Source: Streptomyces luteolus (GTDB lineage: Bacteria > Actinomycetota > Actinomycetes > Streptomycetales > Streptomycetaceae). Taken from it: a DNA stretch of 64,000 bases. How positions within the stretch are numbered: the stretch's first letter is position 1; every line of letters begins with the position of its first letter. Below, piece by piece: positions 42,217 to 52,097 of the stretch. The notes beneath the pieces are model-generated. The model made no database searches and was not told the DNA's origin. It was given only the letters and a program-made list of their open reading frames with translations. The stretch is from NCBI RefSeq assembly GCF_029968015.1, contig NZ_JASCIS010000011.1, forward strand, positions 1 through 64,000, given 5' to 3'. The position numbers were made by a program, and so were the translations under genes.

Positions 42217-43678
42217 GCACCGCGGGCGGCGCCCATGTGCCGTCCAGTACGGCCTCGTCCGGCCAGTAGGCGCGCAGGAAGAGGGAGAACTCGCCCTCGG
42301 GGGCGGGCAGCCAGTTCGCCGCGCGGTGCGGGTCGGCGGGGCGGGCGGCGGCGACCGTGACGGTCAGGGAGCCGTCCGGATCCACGTGCAGATCCTGGTT
42401 CTTGGTGCCCAGGGAGTAGCGGCCGAGTTCGTTCGGGTGGAAGAAGTGGTGGGCGTCGTAGAGGGTCAGCGACCAGAAGCCGCGGACCGGCGGCAGCGCG
42501 CCGGGCTCGAAGGTCACGGTGTACGAGTCGCCGCCCCGCAGCCGCGACCCGTCCGCGGCCACGTCCAGGTAGTAGTACGCGGTCTCCTCCACGGGGTTGA
42601 CGAAGATGTTGGACTTGGCGACGGCGGTGCGGGTCAGGTAGTCGGTGCCGAAGCGGGCGCCGTTGCGCTGGGTCGTCCAGCCGTGCGCGGCCGGCAGTCC
42701 TACGTGCCTGAAGTGGGCCAGATCCGCGACGAGTTCGGCGTCGGCGGTGCGTGCGGCCTCGCGCAGGGCGCGGGCCGCCGCGGGGTCGGCTTCGGCCGCC
42801 GTCAGCAGCGACCGGAAGAGGGCGTACAGCGACTCCTCGCCTGGCAGCGGCGGCACCTCGTCCATGACCGCGCCGAGCTGGTCGAAGAACGTGTCCGGGT
42901 CCACCTGGATCTGCTCGCCCCGGCCGGCGGTCGACTGGTCCGAGGCGACGGGACCGACGGTCGGCAGGGCCGTCCAGTCCACCTCGCGCACGGACCCGTC
43001 GTACTCGGCGAGCGGGTACACGCTGATCCGCCGCACGTCGGGCAGCAGCGCGGCGCGGTCCTCGGCGGTGTCGTCCATGAACATCCGGGGCACCACGACA
43101 CCGGTCCGGGTGTCGTGGCGGAAGACTTCCTCGATGCCGGGCGGCACCTCGCCGTCCCAGTCGTGCGGCGCGAGCAGGTAGTGGCCGGGCTTGCTGCCGT
43201 ACGGGGAGCCGAGCCTGCCGAACGACTCCGTGCGCTGGTCGACGAGCTGGATCACCCAGAACCGGTCGCCCAGATCCGGGACTTGGACGACACAGGGGCC
43301 TGATTCGGCGTCCAGCATGCCGAAGCCGTAGACGACATCCTGGTTGGCGCATGCGACGGTGCGCTGCTGCGCCTGGACGTAGTCGTGCAGCATGCCGATC
43401 GTCCCGGGCGGACCGGCGGGGACCACCCCGCCGAGCAGCGCGGGGGCGGACAGCTGGGACATGGCCCGCAGCCGGTTGTGCAGGTTGACCAGCGGCCATC
43501 CCCACAGATAGGCGACGCGGCCGACCGCCGTGAGGTAGGCGTCGCTCATCAGGGTGCCGGGCAGCGGCCCCGGAACGGCGGCCGGGGCGAGGGCGCGGGC
43601 GTGCGGGTGGCGGTCGGCCTCGGAAGAGCGTGCGGGGCGCCCTGGCCCCTCGCTCGGCACGGCGTGAGAACGGGACAT
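42206..43678 (-). CDS. DUF1254/DUF1214 domain-containing protein
   Basis: The 490-residue protein has an N-terminal DUF1254 (about 55-185; AYLWGWPLVNLHNRLRAMS, VYGFGMLDAESGPCVVQVPD) and a C-terminal DUF1214 (about 350-460; GFWSLTLYDAHHFFHPNELGRYSLG). The role of these tandem domains is unknown; members are widespread and often exported, but no signal peptide is seen here. A later ATG (43549) would remove a low-complexity N-terminus. It has its own copy of the AraC-type tandem operator at 43744-43781, tying it to the sulfatase island. Confidence 0.83.
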   Translation of the reverse strand: MSRSHAVPSEGPGRPARSSEADRHPHARALAPAAVPGPLPGTLMSDAYLTAVGRVAYLWGWPLVNLHNRLRAMSQLSAPALLGGVVPAGPPGTIGMLHDYVQAQQRTVACANQDVVYGFGMLDAESGPCVVQVPDLGDRFWVIQLVDQRTESFGRLGSPYGSKPGHYLLAPHDWDGEVPPGIEEVFRHDTRTGVVVPRMFMDDTAEDRAALLPDVRRISVYPLAEYDGSVREVDWTALPTVGPVASDQSTAGRGEQIQVDPDTFFDQLGAVMDEVPPLPGEESLYALFRSLLTAAEADPAAARALREAARTADAELVADLAHFRHVGLPAAHGWTTQRNGARFGTDYLTRTAVAKSNIFVNPVEETAYYYLDVAADGSRLRGGDSYTVTFEPGALPPVRGFWSLTLYDAHHFFHPNELGRYSLGTKNQDLHVDPDGSLTVTVAAARPADPHRAANWLPAPEGEFSLFLRAYWPDEAVLDGTWAPPAVLKD

Positions 43679-43743
43679 TCTGACTCCCTGCGGCAGGACT
43701 GGGACAGCGGATGCTCACCCTCGCGCCTGCCGCGCGGCCGTGT

Positions 43744-43783
43744 CTTGACCGTGCGCGACGAATCCTTGTCACTTGGCGACGTC
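43744..43783. promoter_or_regulatory. Tandem AraC-type operator upstream of the DUF1254 gene
   Basis: CTTGACCGTGCGCGACG (from 43744) and CTTGTCACTTGGCGACG (from 43765) start 21 bp apart, matching the pairs at 34507 and 41151 in both sequence and spacing. It lies about 70-105 bp before the DUF1254 start. Confidence 0.68.
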
Positions 43784-43938
43784 CCGGCACCGAGGCGGAG
43801 GCGGAGGCGGAACCGATGCCCCTGACGCTCCCGCCTTCCCACCTCTGCCCCCTGGCACGGGTGCCGGGGGGAATCCCGTAGACCGAATCCGACGCGAGCC
43901 CGACCAAGGCCGGCACCATCCCGACACGGGAAAGACAA

Positions 43939-43966
43939 AGGGCCCGGCTCCGAAGAGCCGGACCCT
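43939..43966. terminator. ychF terminator
   Basis: A stem of 7 + 4 bp with one mismatch (CCGGCTC/GAGCCGG core) closes a CGAA tetraloop about 50 bp past the ychF stop. On the leftward strand it is followed by CTTTGTCTTT. Confidence 0.75.
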
Positions 43967-44013
43967 CTATGACCTGCACATTCGCAAGATCAGCGACGTG
44001 GTGACGTCAGCCG

Positions 44014-45102
<1,089 letters not shown>

Positions 45103-45300
45103 GTTGCGACTTCCCGTACGTGAGGTCTGGTGGAGGACCCGATGGCTGCCGGGCCGATCCACCAGTCTACGGCGCGCCGCGAGTCCGGCCGCCGCCCGCC
45201 CGCGAGCCCGTGGCCGGTACGCGTCGAACGCCGGGCCAAGGTGCGCCAAAACGCGTGTCCAAGGGCGGTTTTCCGGGCGGAGCCGACCTAGGTTGGAGCG

Positions 45301-46035
45301 GTGGAGCAACACAGGACGCGACCGCCCAGGGACAGAGCGCGACGAACCGCACCCCTCCCGCCGCAGGCCGGCGGGCCGCCCTCCCGCCCCCGGCCCGGGA
45401 ACGGCCGGACCGGCGGACGCGGGAACGGGAACGGGAACGGGAAGGTGAACGGGAGCGGCACCGTGTACCGGGCCGCCGCCCGGCCTCGTCTTCCCGGCGG
45501 CGGTTCGCCGGTCGTCCGCGGGGTTCGTGCCGTGGTGCGGGCCGTGCGGAGGTTCGTGGCCGCGGTGCGCGCTCTGCCCAACCCGCGCCTGACCGGGCTC
45601 GGCAGCGGACTGTTCTGCACCGTGGTGATGCTGCTGACCGGCTTCCTCGACCGCCTGCTGTTCGGCGGCTCCGGTCTCGCGTACGGGCTGCTGTTCCTGC
45701 CCGTCAGCGCGCTGACCGCGGTGTGGGTGCGGCCGGCGGACCTGGTGACCGCGCCGGTCGCGGTGCCGATCGCGTTCGCCGTCGGGATGCTGCCGATCTC
45801 GGGTGGCACGGATGGCTTCGGCGGCCAGGTGATCGGCCTGTTCACCTCGCTCGCCGTGCACGCCGGGTGGTTGTACGGCGGCACGCTGATCGCCGGAGTG
45901 ATCGCTTCCGTACGCAAGATCCGGCTCATGGCGCGGAAGCGGGCGCTGCGCGCGCAGGCGAGTGCGGGTGCAGGTGCAGGTGCAGGTGCACGTCAGGCGT
46001 CCCAGCGGCGGAGGATGCCCGCCCAGCATTCCTGA
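45301..46035 (+). CDS. DUF6542 domain-containing membrane protein
   Basis: The 244-residue protein has a basic, proline/glycine-rich N-terminal tail (1-90) with a GNGNGNGKVNG run, and then a DUF6542-like membrane domain of four hydrophobic segments (about 100-205; TGLGSGLFCTVVMLLTGFLD, LAYGLLFLPVSALTAVWVRP). A basic tail with an AGAGAGAG run follows. Function is unknown. It starts at GTG 45301, 198 bp divergent from ychF. Low-complexity tails suggest slippage-prone sequence, not function. Confidence 0.8.
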   Translation: MEQHRTRPPRDRARRTAPLPPQAGGPPSRPRPGNGRTGGRGNGNGNGKVNGSGTVYRAAARPRLPGGGSPVVRGVRAVVRAVRRFVAAVRALPNPRLTGLGSGLFCTVVMLLTGFLDRLLFGGSGLAYGLLFLPVSALTAVWVRPADLVTAPVAVPIAFAVGMLPISGGTDGFGGQVIGLFTSLAVHAGWLYGGTLIAGVIASVRKIRLMARKRALRAQASAGAGAGAGARQASQRRRMPAQHS

Positions 46036-46044
46036 GGCTTTCAG

Positions 46045-46165
46045 GAAGCCTGCGTCGCCTTCGGGGCTCCGCCCCGGACCCCTCCCCCAAGCTCTCGGCT
46101 TCGCTCGAGCAGGGGGGACCCCCATCTCAATCTCCCCCAACCTTCGGCCGGGAGGTGCCCCCAGA
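46045..46165. repeat. Dispersed repeat block overlapping the 3' end of ppgK
   Basis: CTCTCGGCTTCGCTCGAGCA and the palindromic-like CCCCCAACCTTCGGCCGGGA segment are typical interspersed Streptomyces sequences, from memory. The block covers the stop and last codons of the polyphosphate glucokinase gene, so the repeat supplies its C-terminal residues ([11 protein letters not shown]). Confidence 0.6.
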
Positions 46166-46909
46166 GGGGCTGGTTGCAGCCGCCATCGCCGCGCCCACGA
46201 TGCCCGCGTTGTTCTGCAGCTCCGCGGGGACGATCTCCGCTCTGACGCCCTCGATCAGGGGCAGGAACTTCTGCGCCTTGCGGCTGACTCCGCCGCCGAT
46301 GACGATCAGCTCCGGCGAGAGCAGCATCTCCACGTGCGCCAGGTACTTCTGGAGTCGGCGGGCCCAGTGCTCCCAGCTCAGCTGTTCGTCGTCGCGGGCC
46401 TTGGTGGAGGCGCGCTTCTCCGCGTCGTGACCGTGCAGCTCCAGGTGGCCCAGCTCGGTGTTGGGGACGAGGACGCCGTCGGTGAAGAGGGCGCTGCCGA
46501 TGCCCGTGCCGAGGGTGAGCATCAGGACCGTGCCCTTGCGGCCGCGGCCCGCGCCGAAGTGCATCTCGGCGACCCCGGCGGCGTCCGCGTCGTTGAGCAC
46601 CGTGACCGGGCCGCAGCCCGTGCGCTCGCCGAGCAGGGCGCGGGCGTCGACGTCGATCCAGCCCTTGTCCACGTTGGCCGCCGTGCGGATCGTGCTGCCG
46701 CCGGTGACTACGCCGGGGAACGTGACCCCGATCGGGCCCGACCAGCCGAAGTGGCCGATGACCTGCTTGACGCCGTCCGCCACCGCGTCGGGCGTCGCCG
46801 GGTGCGGGGTCAGGACCTTGTGGCGCGGCTCGCTGAGCTCGCCCCGGTCCAGGTCGACCGGGGCGCCCTTGATGCCGGATCCGCCGATGTCCACGCCGAA
46901 GATCTGCAT
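46127..46909 (-). CDS. ppgK: Polyphosphate glucokinase (ROK family)
   Basis: The 260-residue protein is a ROK-fold kinase matching actinobacterial PpgK, which phosphorylates glucose with polyphosphate (or ATP). The phosphate motif [20 protein letters not shown] (4-23) and [12 protein letters not shown] are characteristic, as is the [17 protein letters not shown] region. The ATG at 46909 is the natural family start; an upstream in-frame ATG would add 8 residues. The last residues come from a dispersed repeat. Confidence 0.92.
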   Translation of the reverse strand: MQIFGVDIGGSGIKGAPVDLDRGELSEPRHKVLTPHPATPDAVADGVKQVIGHFGWSGPIGVTFPGVVTGGSTIRTAANVDKGWIDVDARALLGERTGCGPVTVLNDADAAGVAEMHFGAGRGRKGTVLMLTLGTGIGSALFTDGVLVPNTELGHLELHGHDAEKRASTKARDDEQLSWEHWARRLQKYLAHVEMLLSPELIVIGGGVSRKAQKFLPLIEGVRAEIVPAELQNNAGIVGAAMAAATSPSGGTSRPKVGGD

Positions 46910-46992
46910 GGACACCACGTTACGACGCGGCACTGACAGTCACGAGGTGAAAGCCGACGACGGGCGGTCACGCAGACCTCGGCCGCCCCCGG

Positions 46993-48000
46993 TCAGGACT
47001 CCGTCGTACGCCCCGTGCGCTCCTCGATCAGGGCGGTGGCCTCGGCGCGCAGGTCGCGGCGGAGCTCCTTCGGCAGGGAGAACGTGAGGGACTCCTCGGC
47101 GGTCTTCACGATCTCGACGTCGCCGTACCCCTTCTCCGACAGCCAGGCCAGGACCTCCTCGACCAGGACGTCCGGGACCGAGGCGCCCGAGGAGACGCCG
47201 GCCGTGCCGACGCCCTCCAGCCAGGTCTCGTCGATCTCGCTCGCGAAGTCGACCAGGTACGCGGCGGGGCAGCCGGCCTGCTTGGCGACGTCGACCATGC
47301 GCTGGGAGTTGGAGGAGTTCTTGGAGCCGACCACGATGACCAGGTCGGACTGCTGGGCCAGTTCCTTGATGGCGGTCTGGCGGTTCTGCGTGGCGTAGCA
47401 GATGTCGTCCGAGGGCGGGGAGATCAGGTTCGGGAACTTCTCCTTGAGGGCGTCCACCGTCTCCATCGTCTCGTCGACGGAGAGCGTGGTCTGGGACAGC
47501 CAGACGACCTTGGAGTCGTCCCGCACCTCTACGTTGGCGACGTCCTCGGGGCCGTCGACGAGCGTGATGTGGTCGGGGGCCTCGCCGGAGGTGCCGATGA
47601 CCTCCTCGTGGCCCTCGTGGCCGATGAGGAGGATGTCGTAGTCCTCGTTGGCGAAGCGGACCGCTTCCTTGTGGACCTTGGTGACCAGGGGGCAGGTGGC
47701 GTCGATGGTGGCGAGCCTGCCCTCGCGGGCCTCGTCGTGCACGGAGGGGGCGACGCCGTGGGCGGAGAACATCACGATGTTGCCCGGCGGGACCTCGGTC
47801 GCCTGGTCGACGAAGATCGCGCCCTTCTTCTCCAGGGTCCGCACCACGTATTTGTTGTGCACGATCTCGTGCCGGACATAGACGGGGGCCCCGTACTGCT
47901 CCAGGGCCTTCTCGACGGCGATCACGGCGCGGTCCACGCCCGCGCAGTAGCCGCGGGGGGCGGCAAGCAGGACGCGGCGGGCTTGGGTCTGTGCAGTCAT
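46993..48000 (-). CDS. ispH: 4-hydroxy-3-methylbut-2-enyl diphosphate reductase
   Basis: The 335-residue protein is IspH (LytB), the last enzyme of the MEP isoprenoid pathway, a [4Fe-4S] reductase giving IPP and DMAPP. The three cluster cysteines are Cys19 ([13 protein letters not shown]), Cys103 ([11 protein letters not shown]) and Cys201 ([11 protein letters not shown]). EVIGTSGE carries the conserved glutamate/threonine region. The ATG at 48000 is taken as start; an ATG three codons earlier (48009) is possible. It is divergent from the APC permease gene. Confidence 0.96.
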   Translation of the reverse strand: MTAQTQARRVLLAAPRGYCAGVDRAVIAVEKALEQYGAPVYVRHEIVHNKYVVRTLEKKGAIFVDQATEVPPGNIVMFSAHGVAPSVHDEAREGRLATIDATCPLVTKVHKEAVRFANEDYDILLIGHEGHEEVIGTSGEAPDHITLVDGPEDVANVEVRDDSKVVWLSQTTLSVDETMETVDALKEKFPNLISPPSDDICYATQNRQTAIKELAQQSDLVIVVGSKNSSNSQRMVDVAKQAGCPAAYLVDFASEIDETWLEGVGTAGVSSGASVPDVLVEEVLAWLSEKGYGDVEIVKTAEESLTFSLPKELRRDLRAEATALIEERTGRTTES

Positions 48001-48102
48001 GCCCCCCATCGTAAGGGCGCCCCCAGCGCGTCAAAGATCCACACCTTGGGGAGACTGGAGCGGGCGGTCCGCAGAGGGCGGGCGTGGCCAGGGAGGCGCA
48101 CG

Positions 48103-49482
48103 ATGTCGGGTGACGGCGACAGCACCACAACGGGGGGCGGCGAGCCCGTCACGGGCGACACCCATGTGGGTCTGCGGCGCAGCCTCGGCTTCAAGGATCT
48201 GGTGGTCTACGGGCTGCTTTTCATCGCCCCCATGGCGCCGGTCGGCGTGTTCGGCACCCTGGACGCCAAGTCGCACGGCGCGGTCGCGCTCGTCTACCTC
48301 GTCGCCACGGTCGCGATGGCGTTCACCGCGTACAGCTACGCCCAGATGGTGCAGGTCGTCCCCCAGGCGGGTTCGGTCTTCGCCTACGCGCGCGTGGCGC
48401 TGGGTCAGGGGCCCGGTTTCATCGCGGGCTGGATGGCGATGCTGGACTATCTGCTGATCCCGGCGGTGGCCTATCTGTTCTCCGGGATCGCGATGCACGA
48501 GCTGGTCCCGTCGGTCTCGCAGTGGGTGTGGACGGCGATCGCGGTGGTGGTCACCACGGCGCTCAACCTGTGGGGTGTACGGGCCGCCGCGCGGGTCGGT
48601 TTCGCCGTCCTGGCGATGGAGATCGTGGTGCTGCTCGTCTTCGTCGTGGCGGCGCTCGTCGTGCTCGTGCAGGACGGGGCGCGGCGCGGGTGGCTGACGC
48701 CGCTGACCGGTGACGGCACGTTCGCGGTGAGCGCGATCCTCGGGGCGGTGTCGATCGCCGTGCTGTCGTACCTGGGCTTCGACGCGATCGCCACGTTCGC
48801 GGAAGAGGTCACAGGGGGTTCGGCGAAGGTCGCACGCGCGGTGCTGTTCTGCCTGGCCCTTGCGGGCTTCCTGTTCGTGGCGCAGACGTATCTGGTGGCG
48901 CTGCTCGAACCGGTGTCGTCGGCGCAGCTCGCGGCGGAACCGGGCAAGCAGGGCGCCGCGTTCTACGACGCCGTGGACGCGTCGGTCGGTACCTGGCTGC
49001 ACGATCTGGTGGCGGTGAGCAAGGCGATCGGTGCCGCGTTCGCGGCGCTCGCCGGGCAGGCCGCGGCCGGCCGCCTCGTCTTCGCGATGGCCCGCGACCG
49101 GCGGCTGCCGAAGGTGCTCTCCCGTACGGACTCGGGCGTTCCGCGGGTGGCGATCGGGGTGGCCGCGGTGATCACGCTGGTGGCCGCGGTGTGGGCGGCG
49201 CGGCGGGACGACGGCATGGACCACCTGGTGTCGGTGGTCGACATCGGCGCTCTGGTGGCGTTCACCATGCTGCACGCGTCCGTGGTGTCGTGGTTCGCGG
49301 TGCGCCGGCAGGGCGGTGCGGTCAGCTGGTGGCGGCACGGGCTCATTCCGGTGCTCGGGGCGGTGATCACGATCGCGGTGATCGTGGAGGCCTCGTGGAC
49401 GGCGCAGGTCGTCGGGGCGGTGTGGTTCGTGGGGGGGCTTGTGGTGCTGTTCGCTCAGCGCGGGCGGCGGGTTCTTACGTAG
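48103..49482 (+). CDS. APC family permease
   Basis: The 459-residue protein has about 12 membrane helices and the APC N-terminal pattern LRRSLGFKDLVVYGLLFIAPMAPVGVFG (24-51). The ATG at 48103 follows GGAGG by 7 nt; upstream in-frame codons overlap ispH and are spurious. No adjacent catabolic genes indicate a substrate, and amino acid or amine transport is the family expectation. It is a core-block neighbour of ispH and xseA. Confidence 0.87.
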   Translation: MSGDGDSTTTGGGEPVTGDTHVGLRRSLGFKDLVVYGLLFIAPMAPVGVFGTLDAKSHGAVALVYLVATVAMAFTAYSYAQMVQVVPQAGSVFAYARVALGQGPGFIAGWMAMLDYLLIPAVAYLFSGIAMHELVPSVSQWVWTAIAVVVTTALNLWGVRAAARVGFAVLAMEIVVLLVFVVAALVVLVQDGARRGWLTPLTGDGTFAVSAILGAVSIAVLSYLGFDAIATFAEEVTGGSAKVARAVLFCLALAGFLFVAQTYLVALLEPVSSAQLAAEPGKQGAAFYDAVDASVGTWLHDLVAVSKAIGAAFAALAGQAAAGRLVFAMARDRRLPKVLSRTDSGVPRVAIGVAAVITLVAAVWAARRDDGMDHLVSVVDIGALVAFTMLHASVVSWFAVRRQGGAVSWWRHGLIPVLGAVITIAVIVEASWTAQVVGAVWFVGGLVVLFAQRGRRVLT

Positions 49483-49548
49483 TCGGGTTCTGTGCTGTCG
49501 GCTCGGGTGCCGTTGATCGCCCTGCGGGCTCGTCCTCAAGCGCCGGAC

Positions 49549-49656
49549 CGGCTGATTTTGATCCCCTCCCCGCCCCTTCCCCAAAGACTGCCGTCGGCTG
49601 CGGGGGCTCCGCCCCCGGACCCCCGCTCCTCAAACGCCGGAGGGGCTGATTTTGCT
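49549..49656. repeat. Dispersed Streptomyces palindromic repeat (copy 3, inverted)
   Basis: About 90 bp is the near-exact reverse complement of 24932-25025, including CGGGGGCTCCGCCCCCGG and the GGCGTTTGAGG end. It lies between the APC permease stop and xseA and could act as a terminator. Confidence 0.8.
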
Positions 49657-49694
49657 GGGGCGGCGTTGTCAGTGGGGGCGGCTACTCTCCCCTC

Positions 49695-50960
49695 ATGGCT
49701 CTCAACACCTCCCCCGAAGCCCCCCTGCCCGTGGGCGAGGTCTCGCGGCTCATCGGCGGGTGGATCGACCGGCTCGGCGCGGTGTGGGTCGAGGGGCAGA
49801 TCACCCAGCTGAACCGCCGCCCCGGCGCCGGGGTGGTGTTTCTGACGCTACGCGACCCGTCGTACGACATCTCGGTGAGCGTGACCTGCTACCGCCAGGT
49901 GTTCGACGCGGTGGCGGACGTCGTGTCCGAGGGCGCGCGCGTGGTGGTCCTCGCGAAACCGGAGTGGTACGCGCCGCGGGGGCAGCTGTCGCTGCGGGCG
50001 GCCGAGATCAAGCCCGTCGGTGTGGGTGAACTGCTCGCGCGCCTAGAGCAGTTGAAGAAGGCGCTGGCGAGCGAGGGGCTCTTCGCGGCCGAGCGGAAGA
50101 AGCCGCTGCCGTTCCTGCCGCAGCTGATCGGGCTCGTCTGCGGGCGTGCCTCGGCGGCCGAGTGGGACGTCCTGGAGAACGCCCGGCACCGCTGGCCCGC
50201 CGTCCGCTTCGAGGTGCGCAACGTCCCGGTGCAGGGCGTGCACGCCGTGCCGCAGGTCGTGCAGGCGGTCAAGGAGCTGGACGAGCACGAGGGTGTGGAC
50301 GTGATCGTCGTCGCGCGCGGCGGCGGCAGCGTGGAGGACCTGCTTCCGTTCTCCGACGAGCAGTTGGTCCGCGCGGTGGCCTCGTGCCGTACGCCGGTGG
50401 TGTCGGCGATCGGGCACGAGCCGGACTCGCCGCTGCTCGACCTGGTCGCGGACCTGCGCGCCTCGACGCCGACGGACGCGGCGAAGAAGGTCGTCCCTGA
50501 CGTGGGCGAGGAGTACGACCGGGTGCGGCTGCTGCGGGAGCGGGCCCGGCGCGCGGTGGGCATACACCTGGACCGCGAGGAGCGCGGGCTCGACGTCGCG
50601 ATGTCGCGGCCCTCGATGGCGCATCCGCACCGGATGACCGCCGAGCGGGAGGAGCAGGTCACGGCCCTGCTCGACCGCGGCCGCCGTACCCTCGGCCACC
50701 TCCTGGACCGCGCCGACTCGGAGCTGACGCACACGCACGCGCGCGTGGTGGCCCTCTCCCCGGCGGCCACCCTCCAGCGGGGGTACGCGGTGCTGCAGCG
50801 CCAGGACGGCCACGTGGTCCGCGACCCGGGCGAGGTCGAGGCGGGCGACGCGCTGCGGGCCCGGGTCTCGGGCGGGGAGTTCAGGGTCGCGGTGACCGAG
50901 GCGCCGGAGGCGGACTCCGGCGACTCCGGCGACTCCGGCGACTCCGGCGGGCAGCGTTAG
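49695..50960 (+). CDS. xseA: Exodeoxyribonuclease VII large subunit
   Basis: The 421-residue protein has the N-terminal OB-fold (about 15-110; [24 protein letters not shown]) and the catalytic Exonuc_VII_L domain with [14 protein letters not shown] and [17 protein letters not shown] (about 206-222). With XseB it degrades single-stranded DNA in both directions. A TACTCT hexamer ends 6 bp before the ATG and there is no clear ribosome-binding site, so the mRNA may be leaderless. The C-terminus ends in a [13 protein letters not shown] run from a 9-bp tandem repeat. xseB follows 71 bp downstream. Confidence 0.94.
   Translation: MALNTSPEAPLPVGEVSRLIGGWIDRLGAVWVEGQITQLNRRPGAGVVFLTLRDPSYDISVSVTCYRQVFDAVADVVSEGARVVVLAKPEWYAPRGQLSLRAAEIKPVGVGELLARLEQLKKALASEGLFAAERKKPLPFLPQLIGLVCGRASAAEWDVLENARHRWPAVRFEVRNVPVQGVHAVPQVVQAVKELDEHEGVDVIVVARGGGSVEDLLPFSDEQLVRAVASCRTPVVSAIGHEPDSPLLDLVADLRASTPTDAAKKVVPDVGEEYDRVRLLRERARRAVGIHLDREERGLDVAMSRPSMAHPHRMTAEREEQVTALLDRGRRTLGHLLDRADSELTHTHARVVALSPAATLQRGYAVLQRQDGHVVRDPGEVEAGDALRARVSGGEFRVAVTEAPEADSGDSGDSGDSGGQR
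50918..50951 (+). repeat. 9-bp tandem repeat at the 3' end of xseA
   Basis: GACTCCGGC is repeated about four times and encodes the C-terminal (DSG)n tail of XseA. It is in frame and probably variable between strains. Confidence 0.8.
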
Positions 50961-51031
50961 TCCTCCCGCGACCGGGCAGCGTTGGTCCTGCCGCAACATC
51001 GTCTTCGTATCGGAAATCTAGGGTGGAGCAC

Positions 51032-51292
51032 ATGAGCAGTACGGGTACCGAGACCGCGACCGAGAGCGCGCTCGGCTACGAGCAGGCGCGGGACGAACTG
51101 ATCGACGTGGTGCGGCGCCTGGAGGCGGGCGGCACGTCGCTCGAGGAGTCGCTCGCCCTGTGGGAGCGGGGCGAGGAGCTGGCGAAGGTGTGCCGGCGCT
51201 GGCTCGACGGCGCGCGGGCCCGGCTCGACGCGGCGCTCGCGGAGCGGGAGGACGGGGAGGACGGGGACGCAGGGGCCGAGCGGGACGACTAG
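51032..51292 (+). CDS. xseB: Exodeoxyribonuclease VII small subunit
   Basis: This 86-residue protein matches XseB, the helical small subunit of exonuclease VII. The conserved core is LGYEQARDELIDVVRRLEAGGTSLEESLALWERGEELAKVCRRWLDGARARLD. The ATG at 51032 (MSSTGTE) is chosen; a GTG three codons upstream (51023) is an alternative because the GGTGGAG box is only 3 nt from the ATG. It is encoded just after xseA, as in most bacteria. Confidence 0.92.
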   Translation: MSSTGTETATESALGYEQARDELIDVVRRLEAGGTSLEESLALWERGEELAKVCRRWLDGARARLDAALAEREDGEDGDAGAERDD

Positions 51293-51343
51293 CCGCCCCC
51301 GCCCCACCGCGGCCCGCCCCACCCCGCCCCGGCCTGTCGTGTT

Positions 51344-51359
51344 TGTGAACCCGATCACA
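51344..51359. promoter_or_regulatory. Perfect Crp/FNR-type palindrome
   Basis: TGTGAACCCGATCACA has perfect TGTGA-N6-TCACA arms. It is centred about 58 bp upstream of the start point expected from the promoter at 51374-51403, a position typical for activation by Crp. Streptomyces encode a Crp that binds this kind of sequence. Confidence 0.6.
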
Positions 51360-51373
51360 TAGACCCATTTTTG

Positions 51374-51403
51374 TTGAAACTTAAACCTGTGTGCGGGTAA
51401 GGT
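51374..51403 (+). promoter_or_regulatory. Promoter of the malonic semialdehyde reductase-like gene
   Basis: TTGAAA (51374-51379) and TAAGGT (51398-51403) are separated by 18 bp, in sequence distinctly AT-richer than its surroundings. They match a housekeeping-type Streptomyces promoter and place the start near 51410, about 40 nt before the ATG. Confidence 0.6.
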
Positions 51404-51451
51404 GATCACCGCAAGCGTTACGACGATCGTCTTCTCGAGAAGGTTGACCGC

Positions 51452-52042
51452 ATGTCCCTCGCCCTCGACGCCGCCGCCCAGGACCTCCTCTTCCGCGAGG
51501 CCCGCACCGCCAACACTTTCACCGAAGAGCCGGTGAGCGACGAGCAGGTCCAGGCCATCTACGACCTGGTCAAGTACGGCCCCACCGCCTTCAACCAGTC
51601 GCCGCTGCGCGTGACCCTGGTCCGCACCCCGGAGGCCCGGAAGCGCCTGGTCAAGCACATGGCCGAGGGCAACCGCCCGAAGACCGCCACCGCCCCGCTG
51701 GTCGCGATCCTCTCCGTGGACAACGAGTTCCACGACGAGCTGCCGAAGCTGCTCCCGCACGCCCCCGCCGTGAAGGACGCCTTCTTCGCCGAGCGCCCGG
51801 TGCGCGAGCAGGCCGCCGCCATGAACGGCGCGCTGCAGGCCGGTTACTTCATCGTCGGCGTGCGCGCCGCGGGCCTGGCCGCGGGACCGATGACCGGCTT
51901 CGACTTCGACGGCGTGCAGAAGGAGTTCCTGGACGACGACCACACCCCGCTGATGGTCGTGAACATCGGCAAGCCCGGCGAGGACGCCTGGTTCCCGCGC
52001 TCCCCGCGCCTCGACTACGACGAGGTCGTCACCTCCGTCTGA
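51452..52042 (+). CDS. Malonic semialdehyde reductase-like nitroreductase family protein
   Basis: The 196-residue FMN-dependent nitroreductase-fold protein matches the malonic semialdehyde reductase (RutE/YdfG-function) group. It has FREARTANTFTEEPVSDEQVQAIYDLVKYGPTAFNQSPLRV (14-53, FMN-binding arginine and asparagine) and the C-terminal NIGKPGEDAWFPRSPRLDYDEVV. The pyrimidine-degradation genes of the Rut pathway are absent nearby, so the substrate may be another reactive aldehyde or quinone. The promoter carries a Crp-type palindrome. Confidence 0.85.
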   Translation: MSLALDAAAQDLLFREARTANTFTEEPVSDEQVQAIYDLVKYGPTAFNQSPLRVTLVRTPEARKRLVKHMAEGNRPKTATAPLVAILSVDNEFHDELPKLLPHAPAVKDAFFAERPVREQAAAMNGALQAGYFIVGVRAAGLAAGPMTGFDFDGVQKEFLDDDHTPLMVVNIGKPGEDAWFPRSPRLDYDEVVTSV

Positions 52043-52097
52043 CCTCCGTCTGGCCTCCGTCTGGCCTCCGTCCGAGCCGCACACGAAGCCGCACACG

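Larger units (their letters stand above)
43679..44013. other. Intergenic boundary between sulfatase island and core genes, 335 bp
   Basis: This stretch holds the promoter and AraC-type operator of the DUF1254 gene at its left side and the ychF terminator (43939-43966) at its right. The middle, 43785-43930, has no recognisable gene. It separates the accessory island from the conserved ychF-ppgK-ispH block. Confidence 0.5.

Noticed and set aside
96..43678. The whole left part as an integrated conjugative element or prophage
   Set aside because: No integrase, tRNA attachment site, replication, transfer or phage structural gene is visible. Catabolic genes with local regulators explain the content.
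43939..43975. Possible tRNA or small RNA after the ychF stop
   Set aside because: The stem has the size and T-rich follow-up of a rho-independent-type terminator. No cloverleaf can be formed.
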